NCBI GenBank assembly: GCA_024763435.1 | Contig: JANTFN010000003.1 | Span: 1 to 32,151, forward strand | Reading direction: 5' to 3' | DNA: 32,151 bases | From: Thermodesulfobacteriota bacterium | Lineage (GTDB): Bacteria > Desulfobacterota > S145-22 | Made by a program: the position numbers and the translations under genes | The notes under the pieces: model-generated | What the model was told of the DNA's origin: nothing | The model's database searches: none | The model's input: only the letters and a program-made list of their open reading frames with translations | Shown here: one piece after another, positions 31,948 through 32,151 of the stretch | Numbering within the stretch: position 1 is the first letter of the stretch | How the letters are laid out: each line of letters opens with the position of its first letter

Positions 31948-31986
31948 CTTTATAAGTAAGTGCCAAAATCACCGAAAAGGTTCATT
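31948..31986 (-). promoter_or_regulatory. Conserved 39-bp upstream element, copy 2
   Basis: This has the same sequence as copy 1 except two positions; the minus-strand core reads TTTTGGCACTTACTTATAAA. It ends 37 bases before the ATG of the 918-residue paralogue, nearly the same spacing as copy 1. The remaining DNA to the window end (31987-32151) is AT-rich, with no gene seen. Confidence 0.75.
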
Positions 31987-32151
31987 GATTATGAAATATT
32001 TTTTTACATATTTCAATTTTGTTATATGAAAAATCTTTAAAACCAACCCTTGTGTCACCTCCAGTATCGGAAAAAATTTATTTTTTTCAGTGCATCTGAA
32101 TTTTTAAAAAATCTAAGGGACCGGAGCGTTAAAAGGCTGAAATACATTGTT

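Noticed and set aside
31948-31986. Sigma-54 promoter reading of the 39-bp element (TTGGCAC)
   Set aside because: The -24-like GG is present in only one copy and the -12 GC is absent in both.

Overview
The window looks like a chromosomal segment of a Gram-negative, probably anaerobic bacterium. The support is an apolipoprotein N-acyltransferase, a Kdo/WaaP-type LPS-core kinase, an outer-membrane porin, an FmdB zinc ribbon, an HD-GYP protein and a tungstate/molybdate uptake operon. Desulfobacterota or a neighbouring phylum is my guess from gene content. No RNA gene or CRISPR array was seen.

Layout. (a) 1-1949: two tandem DUF1254/DUF1214 genes, the first cut by the window edge. (b) 1950-4990: a decaying accessory strip of short, unrelated, co-oriented genes: a GNAT acetyltransferase with an in-frame amber codon, a DUF1232 protein, a HicA toxin with an amber-interrupted HicB antitoxin, a small membrane protein, a CsaA-like protein and a gutted amidohydrolase. 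Integron-attC-like scraps lie at its edges. (c) 5044-10916: housekeeping and envelope genes: a TRIC/UPF0126 protein, lnt, a thioesterase, fmdB, a Kdo-kinase-like gene, an alpha/beta hydrolase and an HD-GYP protein. (d) 11005-15346: an oxyanion uptake operon: an apparently leaderless HTH-plus-binding-domain regulator, a porin, and a periplasmic protein fusing a TupA-like to a WtpA/ModA-like domain. No ABC permease or ATPase is present. (e) 15367-17932: an RlmD/RumA-type 23S rRNA methyltransferase and a YeeE/YedE transporter.

(f) 18079-31910, all minus strand, is the most unusual part. Five large secreted proteins lie head to tail. Four share one architecture: a signal peptide, then 3-5 tandem copies of a roughly 40-residue cysteine-rich unit (CC-x12-C-x17-C) that I do not recognise, then a conserved beta-rich domain, then a gene-specific C-terminus built from CARDB, IPT/TIG and Kre9/Knh-like modules. 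The fifth lacks the Cys repeats but uses the same kinds of module. DNA identity between repeats shows that two copies differ by exactly one 120-bp unit with an 11-bp crossover. Two genes carry a 39-bp near-identical upstream element. One gene appears to start at ATA. A 62-codon ORF is ATGA-coupled to one of the large genes. I read this as a family of modular surface or exported proteins that changes by unit gain and loss and by swapping of C-terminal modules; its function is unknown.
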